Assembly: GCA_017418975.1 (NCBI GenBank)
Contig: JAFOMG010000010.1
Coordinates: forward strand, 43,056-107,055
DNA length: 64,000 nucleotides
Origin: Sphingomonas sp.
GTDB lineage: Bacteria; Pseudomonadota; Alphaproteobacteria; Sphingomonadales; Sphingomonadaceae
Reading direction: 5' to 3'
Part shown: piece after piece, positions 27,201 to 35,112 of the stretch
Layout: each line of letters starts with the position of its first letter
Position numbering within the stretch: the first letter of the stretch is position 1
Made by a program: the position numbers and the translations under genes
The notes under the pieces: model-generated
Database searches by the model: none
Seen by the model: the letters and a program-made list of their open reading frames with translations, nothing else
What the model was told of the DNA's origin: nothing

Positions 27201-27537
27201 TGCGCCACACTGGACCTTCAACCTTGGCGGGCAATATTCGCTCCCGATCGATAATTGGAAGGCAACGCTTCGCGCCGATTATTATGCGCAGGGGGCAAGC
27301 TGGGCGCGGGTCTATAACGCCATCAACGATCGCTTGCGCGGATGGGACAATGCCAACCTCGCGCTCACTGTCGAGCGACCCACTTCCGGCCTCGCGTTCC
27401 AGTTCTACGTCAAGAACGTCTTCAACAAGACTCCGATCACCGGCGCGTTCATCAATTCCGACGACAGCGGCCTGACCACCAATGTCTTTACTCTCGACCC
27501 TCGCATCTTCGGGTTCAGCATGGCCAAGCGGTTCTAG
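24265..27537 (+). CDS. TonB-dependent outer-membrane receptor with STN signalling domain
   Basis: The 1090-residue receptor has a signal peptide (1-29) and an STN domain (about 36-110: SFDIPAQDLGAALNRAAIQS), which talks to FecR. A TonB box/plug follows (DIIVTAQKVREKIQDVPIAI; RGPQGTLYGRNATAGVVNM), then a 22-strand barrel ending in Phe (GFSMAKRF). It imports a scarce ligand using TonB energy. The barrel is long and has many Cys and aromatic residues in loops. The STN domain, FecI and FecR make it a transducer. The substrate (siderophore, glycan or other) cannot be read from the sequence. Confidence 0.92.
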   Translation: MARRFGLRVRIAALAGCASLWISMPATAQGNPRTSFDIPAQDLGAALNRAAIQSHREIEFNADLVRSRRAPAVRGSYSITEVLERLLAGSGLRARTTSSGAILIEPVQQSSIGMDNSRDAQDQPAEADIIVTAQKVREKIQDVPIAISVFTAKSLDDQKIEGGSELLRGTPNVSFSKTNFASYNFQIRGIGTQALSVTTDPAVAISFNSMPLIRNRLFEQEYFDVERVEVLRGPQGTLYGRNATAGVVNMIPILADPGRMAGSLKLETGNYSAMRASGMLNLPLTDSLAVRVAGAWTSRDGYDYNMVTQRRVNGRDLWGARGSILWKPSPRFTASLVWEHFHEDDDRSRTGKQLCHNDPSPTNLDGISIYPQNRGYFSQGCKPGSLYDDAAFGVPNGASLPNVAAASSSVSGALGFQGNTGTGVFAIPFATDPFAGVVQSRDLRVIGTTYDPVFHAKNDVAQFNLEFKFNDGLRFVSQTGWSRDEYYSTQDYSRFPSQSIFTDTDPSQGITYADPNNVRTPAYNLLPGGVWCDPQLGCSKGYLAVDLNKSKSNQWSQEFRLQSSFDGPINFNIGANYLDFKIDEDYYVFNNTFSLVGTILFNKSGTAGSAPVNSCPQNVTTLPYVGAGYSCMYIDPNPIGSIDGNGHNYFRSRNVAHTQSWAGFGEIYWKAADRLKITAGLRYTRDIKATTPYPTQLLLTPGPLGGGYVNSGYPASPDIRQKWGAVTGRFVVDWKPRLSFTDDTLLYASYARGYKAGGTNSPGIGSDPANIGFFQTDPRFRPEYINAFEVGTKNNLADGKLSLNATAFYYDYKDYQVSQIIDRATKNENFNATSYGLELESIWRPTSRLSFNANLGLLKTRIGSGMRSIDVMNRMQGHDDWILVKPWIQTASNCIAPKALVEKYLAVTAANPRRFGSISDTRITGFCPYTNNLAAGTFAPGSAGSVLYGVTYDPLTYADVGQNQGRGFYADLSGKELPNAPHWTFNLGGQYSLPIDNWKATLRADYYAQGASWARVYNAINDRLRGWDNANLALTVERPTSGLAFQFYVKNVFNKTPITGAFINSDDSGLTTNVFTLDPRIFGFSMAKRF

Positions 27538-27603
27538 GACGGATCGACATTCAGGCTATGGGGTGTGGCTTGGCGGGCCGGAACACTTCGAACCAACCTC
27601 CAT

Positions 27604-27694
27604 CGTCACCCTGAACTTGTTTCAGGGTCCAACGTGCCACCGGCGATGTCGCCGGTGGAGAATTGGATGCTGAAACAGGTTCAGCATGACGGAA
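27604..27694. repeat. Sphingomonad-type palindromic intergenic repeat
   Basis: CGTCACCCTGAACTTGTTTC and its mate, ending GGTTCAGCATGACGG, form two imperfect inverted arms around a GC-rich middle. Elements of this kind, with CCTGAAC...GTTTCAGG cores, are scattered between genes in sphingomonads. It lies 67 bases after the TonB receptor stop and may form an RNA hairpin that protects or ends the transcript. Confidence 0.6.
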
Positions 27695-28090
27695 GGGAGA
27701 GAGTTGAATGTCGATTGGCCCTAGGGCCTGGATGCCTATGGTTCGGCGCGGTCGCTGCAACTGGGGACATTGCCGGCAAGCCCGCGGCTTTCGTCCCGTT
27801 GGGTGGCGTTTGTCTGAACCCGGCCGGGCGGCAGTTGATGCCACGGAGCATCTGGAAATCGTCGAGCAGATTCCTCTTTGACGCGGCGTTCCCGCCACAC
27901 CGGCCCTCCAATGTGCCAAGGAGCTTCCTCCTCCCCAAAATTGGCGGCCAGCCTCGCTCCAATGTGATTCTCGGCATCCCAGAGCGCAACGCTCGTGTAA
28001 TCGATGGATGGCCAACATCTATGACGGCCACCGCGCCTCGATAACCACTTCCGGGCGCGCGCTCGGAGGGTGTTTTCGTATTCTTCCCGC
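27695..28090. other. Gap with decayed frames
   Basis: About 400 bases between the receptor repeat and the phosphopantetheinyl transferase. Minus-strand frames here (for example one with the segments RARARKWLSRRGG and APWHIGGPVWRERR) look protein-like, but no start, ribosome-binding site or family can be assigned, and the coherent pieces lie in different frames. It is most likely a decayed gene. Confidence 0.35.
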
Positions 28091-28768
28091 TCAAGCTCTT
28101 GATTGACAGGCAGGTTCGTCACCCTGTGCCATGGCGCACATGATCGCGTCGCTATGATGAAATGATATCGTCGACCGGCCGGATACCGAGCGGGCGATCG
28201 CACCCGCACGCCCAATGAAGGTCTCGATGGTGTTCGCATCTGTTTGCGCGGCAACACCGAAGAGCTTGGCATGCGCTTCCTTCATGAGCCACCGCTCCAA
28301 TCGTGTGTCGCCAACGCACCCCGAAAGTTCGATCCGCTCACGCTCAGTGAATGCGTCGAGAGGCGGCGGCGGGGCTCCGCGCGGCTCGATGTCCACACCA
28401 AGCGGCCACCGCGCAACTCCTATGAGGCAATGAGGCCATTGTCCGGCCACGCTCAGATACCAACCGACAGGTTCGATAATGCGCGGCGCGCCGGTCGCTG
28501 ATCGTACGATGATGACGGCTTGCGGATGCATGTCGTTCAGAGCCGCAAGCAGAACCTTGGTCAGCTTCCGGCGCATGGCGCGCATGGCTGATTGGGGTCG
28601 CGCTGCGAAGTCGCCGAAGTCGGCTGCATCGAGCGATGCGCGGCTCGCCAGCGCCGCCGTCGTCGGATCGTCAAGCCGCGTAAGCCAGAGGAGTGGGACT
28701 TGAACTGGTTCTGGAGCGACTTTCAACGCGCCGGTCAGCCAGATCGCCTTGTCATCCATCTGTTGCAA
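28091..28768 (-). CDS. Sfp-type 4'-phosphopantetheinyl transferase
   Basis: The 225-residue protein carries the two Sfp/AcpT signatures: PLGVDIEP (Gly124-Val-Asp126-Ile-Glu128, Mg and CoA binding) and WLMKEAHAKLFG (Trp160, Lys163, Glu164, Lys168). It moves the phosphopantetheine arm of CoA to the Ser of a carrier domain. Its start overlaps the end of the NRPS gene by about 17 bases in the same direction, so its target is almost certainly Ser587 of that enzyme. Divergence in the first 100 residues is normal for the family. Confidence 0.88.
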   Translation of the reverse strand: MQQMDDKAIWLTGALKVAPEPVQVPLLWLTRLDDPTTAALASRASLDAADFGDFAARPQSAMRAMRRKLTKVLLAALNDMHPQAVIIVRSATGAPRIIEPVGWYLSVAGQWPHCLIGVARWPLGVDIEPRGAPPPPLDAFTERERIELSGCVGDTRLERWLMKEAHAKLFGVAAQTDANTIETFIGRAGAIARSVSGRSTISFHHSDAIMCAMAQGDEPACQSRA

Positions 28769-31700
28769 GACGTGCTGGCGAGCCTTCCCAGGAGGTACCG
28801 GCGGGCAGCATCTCCCCTTTCATCACCACCGAAAGATCTCCAAGCTGCGCGTCCTCACCGATCTCCGCGTCATAGAGCACGATCGCGTAGGAGCCGATCG
28901 TCGCGCGATCGCCCACCGTCACGCCGCTGACCTTCATCACGCGATCCTCGAACAAGTGGGTCTGGAGGCCTGCAAGGTCGTTGAGCGCGACGTCGTCTCC
29001 GATTTCGACCAGGTCATGTTCGGTAATGTCGGTCGTATCGATGTAGCATCGCCGCCCGATCTTGCAGCCCATCAGCCGCAAATAGGCCGGTAGCCAGGGC
29101 GTGCCGCGAAGAGGCTCGAGAAGATTGGGTACCGCAAGGTTCTCATAGGTCGCCGTGACGAGCTCCGTACGCCAGACGAACGTGCTCCAGAGCGGCCTGG
29201 TCGTCGGCCGGTAACGCTGCATCACCAGCCATTTCAGCAATACCACCGACAGGCCGCACGCCGATGCGAACCCGATATAGAGGAAGGGGAAGGTATAGAG
29301 GATCACCGTATCCCCGTTCCGAAGGTCGTCGAGCCTGCCCACGGCCGAGAACAACAGGCTGAAAAAAGCCACGAACAGGGTCAGCGACAGCGTAACTCGA
29401 ACGGCTTCGATCGCAAGCCGCATCGCGACCAGCCGCTTGCTCGGGTTGAAACGCGCGCCTTCATCGAAGAGCCCGACAGTCTGGCGGACCGGCAGCGAGA
29501 TCGGCGGGGAGCCGAACCAGGTTCCATCGGCTCTGGCGGCTCCGCCATCGGCGGGGGGCTGGGAAAGGACGCCGATCAACACGCCGTCACCGATCGTGGC
29601 ACCCGTCGGCAGCAGTGCGGAATTGCCGATGAACGAGCGCCGCCCGATGCGCGTGTGGGCGAGTTCGATCACGCCCGGTTCGACCCGGGCCGCGCCGAAC
29701 AGAACCGCGTCGGCGATGAAGCTCTCAGGGCCGATATCGACCAGATCCGGCACGATGGCGGCCGCGGTCGAGATTTCGGCGCGCCGGCCCACCCGCACCC
29801 CGAGTGCGCGGTACCAGGGAAGAACATAAAGGGTGGCGTAGATCGGATGCAGCAGCCGCAATGCAAGGTCATTGACCTGCTGGACGAACCAGAAGCGGAC
29901 ATAGAACCAGCTGTGGATCGAATAGCGGCCCGGCTTGACGGAGCCGAGGATCAATCGTTTGGCGGCAACCGTCAGCGTGCACATCAGCAGCACATAGGTG
30001 ACGGCCAGGAACGGAGAGAGCAGCAAATAGGTGTAGCTGTCGCTGTTCCAGTCGATCTCCATCATGGTGATCAATCCGGGCGCGATCGGCATGATGGCCA
30101 CCACGGGCAAGATGAGCGCGGCGATCGCCAGGCCGGTGGTGGTGAGGCTTCTCCGCAGAGAGCTCGCCTCCCGATCCGCCTTCGGCGTAATTCCGGTAGC
30201 CGTCACGGCAGCCGGCGAGCCGCTCCACCGTTCACCGGCGGGGATCCGCTGGCCGGGTGGGAGCGCCGAGAGGTCTTCGATGACGGCACCTTCGCCAATC
30301 GTGCAATCGCGGCCGACAACGGCCATCGATCCGACAAACGCACCGGCCTCGATTGTCGCCGTTCCCAGCCGGAGCAGCCCACGTTCGACCGAACTCGTCG
30401 CGAGCATGGAATAGTCGCTGATGACGGCATCGTCACCGATCGAAACGAGATCCGCCGTGTCGATACTGACTCGCCCGATGAACGCCCGCTTGCCGATCCT
30501 GACACCCAGCAGGCGATAATAGCCCCGGATCATCGGCGTACCGGCAAGATAGGGCGTGGCGATCACCTCCGAGAAACGGCGCACGAACCACCAGCGAAAA
30601 TAATAGGCCCCCCAGAGCGGATAATCGCCGGCGCGAAACCGGCCGATCACCAGCCATTTTATCAGGATCGAGGCAACCATCGCCAGCGGCGGGATGAAGA
30701 TGAAGCTCAGCCCGCTCAGCAATAGCGCCGTCACGCGATCCGTCTGATCGGCGAGACGGGTATAGGCGAGATAGGGAAAGAACCATTGCAGACCGGCGAT
30801 CGTGTAGATCGGTATCAGCGCAATCGTCTGGGCGATGTAGCAGAGCCAGCGTCCGGTCGTTGAGATATGGTGATAGGGACGCGCCGCCTCCGCCGGCTCC
30901 CGGATGACCGACTCTTCAAGCCGTGCCGCGAGCAGCCGGATGGTCGGCGCTGCGTAGAGGTCCTGGATCGATATGCCGGCCAGGCTGGGTATTTTCCGGA
31001 TCGCGGACACGAGACGCGCCGCCTTCAGCGAGTGCCCGCCAAGATCTTCGAAGAAATCGTCGAGTACGGACACTTTCTGCGGCGCCAGCGCCTCGCTCCA
31101 GATCGTGTGCAGCTGCGTCTCGAGCGGCGTTGCCGGCGCGACCGTCGATCGATCCTCTGCGGGAACGATCGTTGGACGCTGCAGCGCCTTGCGATCGACC
31201 TTGCCCGAGGCGGGCAGCGTCGGCAGCTCCGCAAGCAGCTGATACGCCGCCGGGCGCATGTAATTCGGCAGACGCTCGCGGACGCGAACCCGGGCAGCAT
31301 CGAGGTCGACGGTGGCATCGCCGCGCGCGACGATGAACGCAGCAAGGAATTCCGCTCCATCATCGTCGCGAAAGAGGTGGACGATCGCCTGGGCGATATC
31401 GGGATCGTCCGCGATCACAGCCTCGATCTCGCCCAGCTCGACCCGGAACCCGCGGATCTTCACCTGGGTATCGATGCGCCCGATGAACTCGATATCGCCA
31501 ACCGAATCGAGCCTGACCAGATCGCCCGAGCGATAGATCAAGGCGGATTCTCCGTTCGGCCCGTGAAACGGCGTGTGGACGAATTTCTCGGCGGTAAGGT
31601 CGAGCCGGTTGACGTAGCCGGCACCCACGCCGGGGCCGCCGATCACCAACTCGCCTTCCGCCCCCGCCGGCACCGGCCAAAGCTTCTCGTCCACGATCCA

Positions 31701-32789
31701 CGCCGTATAGCCGGGCAGAGGACGGCCAATCGTAACCCGCCGGCCCGGCTGCACCTCGGTCCAGGTTGCCGTTACCGTGGTTTCGGTCGGGCCATAGGTG
31801 TTGAGCATCCTCAGGCCCGGGCGTGCCCATCGTTCGACCAGGTCGGGAGGGCAGGCTTCGCCGCCAAGATTGAGCAGCCGCAAGGCAGGCAATTCGATTT
31901 CGACAAGCGCGAGGAGCGACGGGACGACGTGCCAGGCCGTCACGCCCTCGGCCGCCAGCGCCACCGCCATATCGGGCCCGGCCTTGGCGAGTGCTTCCGA
32001 TGCGACGAAGAGCTCGGCGCCCACGAAGAAGGCGCTCCACATCGTCTCTACCGACATGTCGAAGGCGAGGCTGAAGCCGCCGAATACCTTGTCGTCGGGA
32101 TCGAGCGCCAGGATCGCGCATTCGGAACGCACGAGGTGACAGACGTTCCGATGCGTGATCATCACGCCTTTCGGGCGCCCCGTCGTGCCCGATGTGTAGA
32201 TGATATAGGCCAGGTCGTCGGGCACCGCGCCGGTCTCCGCGCGATCGATGGGCAGCGCCTCGTGCGCAGCCAGATCTCCCAACGCGGTATCGACGGCCAA
32301 TGCAGGCACCGGCATGTCGCCGGCGCGCTCGCTTTCCGTCACGATCAGGACCGCGCCGCTGTCCTCCGCGATGAAGTCGATGCGATCCTGCGGGTAGGTC
32401 CAGTCCACCGGAACATAGCAGGCACCCGCCCGCAGCGTACCGAGGATCGCCATATACTGATCGAGCCCCCGCGGCAGGCAGATGACGACGCGGTCTCCGC
32501 GCGAGACACCCATTGCCCTGAGCTGGTGGGCGAAACGCAGCGAGCGCTCATACAATTCGGCATAGCTCAATACCGTCCGGCGGCTGTTGTCCGGATCGTC
32601 CCCCAGGAATCGTACCGCGTGACGATCGGGATACCGGTGACTGCTGGCGTCGAATATCTCGTGGAGCAGCTCGTCCCTTGCATAGGGCTCGTCGTCTCGC
32701 AGCGCCGGTGTCGGCGCGATCGGCGAGAAAACGGTCGGTGCCGGGTCGTGCGGAACCGTTTCCGGCAAGTCTGAGTAGCGATCAAGCAT
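28752..32789 (-). CDS. Pls/PosA-type membrane nonribosomal peptide synthetase
   Basis: The 1345-residue enzyme has one adenylation domain and one carrier domain, followed by a membrane part. In the adenylation domain, A3 is at about 193-208 (YIIYTSGTTGRPKG), A5 is NTYGPTETT, A7 is YRSGDLVRL, A8 is QVKIRGFRVELGE, and A10 ends at Lys530. The carrier domain is DLGGHSLKA with the phosphopantetheine Ser587. The rest has membrane helices interleaved with three hexapeptide-repeat (left-handed beta-helix) modules. There is no condensation or thioesterase domain. This is the layout of epsilon-poly-lysine synthetase and PosA enzymes, which polymerise one amino acid in the membrane. The amino acid used cannot be read safely. 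Confidence 0.88.
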   Translation of the reverse strand: MLDRYSDLPETVPHDPAPTVFSPIAPTPALRDDEPYARDELLHEIFDASSHRYPDRHAVRFLGDDPDNSRRTVLSYAELYERSLRFAHQLRAMGVSRGDRVVICLPRGLDQYMAILGTLRAGACYVPVDWTYPQDRIDFIAEDSGAVLIVTESERAGDMPVPALAVDTALGDLAAHEALPIDRAETGAVPDDLAYIIYTSGTTGRPKGVMITHRNVCHLVRSECAILALDPDDKVFGGFSLAFDMSVETMWSAFFVGAELFVASEALAKAGPDMAVALAAEGVTAWHVVPSLLALVEIELPALRLLNLGGEACPPDLVERWARPGLRMLNTYGPTETTVTATWTEVQPGRRVTIGRPLPGYTAWIVDEKLWPVPAGAEGELVIGGPGVGAGYVNRLDLTAEKFVHTPFHGPNGESALIYRSGDLVRLDSVGDIEFIGRIDTQVKIRGFRVELGEIEAVIADDPDIAQAIVHLFRDDDGAEFLAAFIVARGDATVDLDAARVRVRERLPNYMRPAAYQLLAELPTLPASGKVDRKALQRPTIVPAEDRSTVAPATPLETQLHTIWSEALAPQKVSVLDDFFEDLGGHSLKAARLVSAIRKIPSLAGISIQDLYAAPTIRLLAARLEESVIREPAEAARPYHHISTTGRWLCYIAQTIALIPIYTIAGLQWFFPYLAYTRLADQTDRVTALLLSGLSFIFIPPLAMVASILIKWLVIGRFRAGDYPLWGAYYFRWWFVRRFSEVIATPYLAGTPMIRGYYRLLGVRIGKRAFIGRVSIDTADLVSIGDDAVISDYSMLATSSVERGLLRLGTATIEAGAFVGSMAVVGRDCTIGEGAVIEDLSALPPGQRIPAGERWSGSPAAVTATGITPKADREASSLRRSLTTTGLAIAALILPVVAIMPIAPGLITMMEIDWNSDSYTYLLLSPFLAVTYVLLMCTLTVAAKRLILGSVKPGRYSIHSWFYVRFWFVQQVNDLALRLLHPIYATLYVLPWYRALGVRVGRRAEISTAAAIVPDLVDIGPESFIADAVLFGAARVEPGVIELAHTRIGRRSFIGNSALLPTGATIGDGVLIGVLSQPPADGGAARADGTWFGSPPISLPVRQTVGLFDEGARFNPSKRLVAMRLAIEAVRVTLSLTLFVAFFSLLFSAVGRLDDLRNGDTVILYTFPFLYIGFASACGLSVVLLKWLVMQRYRPTTRPLWSTFVWRTELVTATYENLAVPNLLEPLRGTPWLPAYLRLMGCKIGRRCYIDTTDITEHDLVEIGDDVALNDLAGLQTHLFEDRVMKVSGVTVGDRATIGSYAIVLYDAEIGEDAQLGDLSVVMKGEMLPAGTSWEGSPARLATDG

Positions 32790-33036
32790 CTAGTGTTCCT
32801 TGGCCCGTAAGCGGGCTCTTTCCTGTTCCATTCCCTCGAAGAACCGCCGTTTTCCGACGTGGCGAAGGGACGAACGTCGAAGCAGCAGCGCGATCACGAC
32901 GTCGATCCTTATACCGGAACGGCAATCGATATCGACCCGGATTGGCCTTATCTGCGCACGCATCATGTGGCGCGGCAAGGTGGCGGCCACCCTTATCGGG
33001 GCCGTGGGCGGCGCCGTGCGCGGCTGCTGGGAGTAA

Positions 33037-33132
33037 TCGATCGCCAACACCCCCGGTGCCGGACTGGGACTGGCACTGGTCGATTCGATCGCCCGGCTGC
33101 ACGGCGCCGAACTGGTCTTCGCCGCACGTTGA
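33037..33132 (+). pseudogene. Sensor histidine kinase C-terminal fragment
   Basis: A 31-codon piece reads TPGAGLGLALVDSIARLHGA and ends ELVFAAR-stop at 33132. GxGLGL followed by V...I...HGA is the G2 box and last helix of a HisKA-type ATPase domain. Nothing upstream in the frame continues the kinase, so it is a remnant cut by recombination. It lies beside a CDF transporter fragment on the opposite strand. Confidence 0.55.
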
Positions 33133-33259
33133 GGCCGGGTTGGCGGGCGGGGAAGAAGAGCAGCCGCAGTCCGCGATTCCCTGGGTCTCATCACGCCGGC
33201 ATCCGCCCCTTCGGCGAAGGGCGCGCGGACGGTCAGGACGAGTTGGCGATAGCGCCGGA

Positions 33260-33504
33260 TCTCGCCGGGTGTCCGCCGCACGATCTGCACGCCGCCGCTT
33301 ATCCCGAGCGTCGCCATCACGCCGGCGACGATCAGATCGGGCCAGGCGGTGCGGGTGCCGAGCACGCTGGCGGCCGCAAGCACCACCGCGACGTTGCCGA
33401 TCGCATCGTTGCGCGAGCAGATCCAGACCGAGCGCATGTTGGCGTCACCGCTGCAAAACCGGTAGAGCATCAGAGCCACGCCGCTATTGGCGACGAGCGC
33501 GATT
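33260..33504 (-). pseudogene. Cation diffusion facilitator (CDF) transporter fragment
   Basis: The minus-strand frame encodes ALVANSGVALMLYRFCSGDA, NMRSVWICSRNDAIGNVAVV, and TAWPDLIVAGVMATLGISGG, then QIVRR. This is the last membrane helices of a CDF metal-efflux protein. Both ends are missing, and its 5' edge stops within 20 bases of the right 200-bp repeat. The frame runs on to 32790 without further family signal. Confidence 0.65.
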
Positions 33505-33521
33505 CACAGCGCGCGGCGCCA

Positions 33522-33723
33522 GCACAATCTTCGCTCAATTGGCGATCATCGTAATCTTCTGAAGCGGAACAGATTTTATAGGGTTCGTTTTTTGAGGCAT
33601 CGTTATCCGTGAAAGTCCGATTCTGAGGCGCTGTTAAACGGATGGGCCACGCTCACCGAAAAACTGCCTCTCGCAGATTTCCGCCATTTTCTTGAGGCAA
33701 CCTTATCCGGGCTCAACAGGATT
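33522..33723 (+). repeat. Island-bounding ~200-bp direct repeat, right copy
   Basis: This 202-base copy matches 15128-15330 in the same orientation, including three TGAGGC 14-mers (33593, 33624, 33693) with identical spacing. It encodes the related peptide start YDDRQLSEDCAG on the minus strand. It abuts a cut CDF gene on its left, and the right IS5 remnant begins about 17 bases after it. Confidence 0.8.
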
Positions 33724-33739
33724 TGATGTGAGCGTCGCG

Positions 33740-34150
33740 ATCTGATTCGGGCTCCGCGATGCGGCTGTTATGAGCGACCTGCTTTGGCTGACGAATGAGC
33801 AGATGGAGCGGCTACGGCCATTCTTTCCGAAGAGTCAGGGCAGGCCCCGTGTCGATGACCGCCAAGTGCTGAGCGGCATCGTGTCCGTGAACCATAGGGG
33901 GCTGCACTGGGGGCGAGGCGGGCGCGTTCACGCGCATGATGGAAGGGCTGACTGCATCGGATGCCGAGCCGAACAGGGTGATGTTTGACGCGACCTACCT
34001 GAAGGCGCACCGCACGACAAACGCCGCTATCGACGCCGTAGCCGCATCGAGATCATGTTCGGCCGCCTCAAGGACTGGCGACTCGATGTTACCCGCTACG
34101 ACCGTTGCCCTACTGCCTTCTCCTCCGCCGTCGCCATGCCCGCCTCCTAC
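33740..34150 (+). pseudogene. IS5-family transposase remnant (right copy)
   Basis: The plus strand starts MSDLLWLTNEQMERLRPFFP at 33770 and continues VDDRQVLSGIVSVN. A deletion follows, then RMMEGLTASDAEPNRVMFDA and TYLKAHRT in another frame. A second deletion leads to SRIEIMFGRLKDW-like sequence (IEIMFGRLKDWRLDVTRYD, to about 34150). The catalytic core between the two is missing. Together with the left copy it frames the island, the two IS5 copies being inverted with respect to each other. Confidence 0.8.
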
Positions 34151-34240
34151 TCTTTCAAGATCGCGATGATCTGCTCTTCGCTGAACCCGCTGTGCTTCAT
34201 TCCGTCCGACTCCTTCCGTCGGACTCTACTCAAAATCGCT
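34125..34240 (-). mobile_element. IS3-family orfA N-terminal fragment and end
   Basis: Reading the minus strand from 34197 gives MKHSGFSEEQIIAILKE, then a stop, then EAGMATAE. This is the start of an IS3-family (IS407-like) orfA. Upstream, 34200-34240 holds GAGTCCGACGGAAGGAGTCG and an AT-rich end, consistent with the IS leader. The rest of the element is gone. The piece is joined directly to the IS5 remnant, showing repeated insertion and deletion at this edge. Confidence 0.6.
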
Positions 34241-34296
34241 CACATTTCAGGGGCGCACGCCAGCCGTTGCGGCGACAGCAAACCCGACAAAGGCGG

Positions 34297-34722
34297 TCAT
34301 CGCGCGGATCCCTTCACGCGCATATATCTCGCCGTGTCGCAAAATATGGTGGCGGCGCAGACCTGCACGTCGATCCTGTCGGCGTTCACCAGGCGCACGC
34401 GGGCCGGAAAGGTCTTACGATCGGAGACGTATTCGCCTTTCCAGCCACCGTTCGCGGGCCGCAGGTTCCGCACAACGACCCGGCCGAGCGAGGAGGCATC
34501 GCCAGGCGCGAGACGCTCTTCGATCACGGTGGCGCAGAGGCCTTCGCCCGCGGAACAGGCCGTGATGCGGGCGACCGCCGAGCCGTCATGCGCGCGCCAG
34601 TCCCCCAGCAGCGGGGACGCCGCCTGCGCTTGGGCCTGCGCCGCGCCGGCGGTGGCCATCATACAAGCCGCAACAATCACAAGAGCGCCCAGGGATTGGC
34701 TCGCCTTTATCGGATAGGTCAT
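34297..34722 (-). CDS. DUF2147 secreted protein
   Basis: The 141-residue protein has a signal peptide (about 1-33, ending AAQAQA) and the DUF2147 core: LLGDWRAHDGSAVARITAC, LCATVIEERL, a GGWKGEYVSD step and a closing DTARYMRVKG. I chose ATG 34722 because GAAGAGAG lies just upstream and a signal peptide follows at once; the frame is open to 34827. Proteins of this family are periplasmic and small. Their function is unknown. Confidence 0.75.
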   Translation of the reverse strand: MTYPIKASQSLGALVIVAACMMATAGAAQAQAQAASPLLGDWRAHDGSAVARITACSAGEGLCATVIEERLAPGDASSLGRVVVRNLRPANGGWKGEYVSDRKTFPARVRLVNADRIDVQVCAATIFCDTARYMRVKGSAR

Positions 34723-34827
34723 CTCGTCTCTCTTCCTCGGCAACGAAAGCACTGCCAGGAACACCATCGCCCCGCCTCGTGGAGCGGATATGGAGATTTG
34801 AGGAAGGGTTCGTAGAAGCACCGGCAT

Positions 34828-35112
34828 TTGAGCCCGGTGCTGGAGCGAAGATTTACCGACATGTCGAACGCGCCGCCAGCGAAGCGATGGTTCCTGGGGC
34901 AGCCGGGAGGCCGCGCTCCACGCGCCGCGCGGTCACGAGGCCGGTCCCCGCCATTTTCTCGAGGCAGCCTTATCTGGATACGACATGGATTGTCCTACCC
35001 GATCATGACCGCCGGCGCCGGGTGTTTCTATGCCCGGACATCGGCGGCGAGGCATGTCTTCCGGCGCCGGCTTCCCCCCAAGCGCGCGGGCGGCGATGGA
35101 TTCCCGCGCCTG
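34828..35112. other. Gap with partial third copy of the bounding repeat
   Basis: No gene is supported. Bases 34948-35014 align with 15288-15352 of the left bounding repeat (CCGCCATTTTCTCGAGGC and onward through GGATTGTC.TACCC). So the right edge of the island carries an extra partial copy of the repeat. Confidence 0.5.

Noticed and set aside
28752-32789. NRPS as a siderophore synthetase serving the nearby TonB receptor
   Set aside because: There is no condensation, cyclisation or thioesterase domain; the architecture is Pls/PosA, not siderophore assembly.
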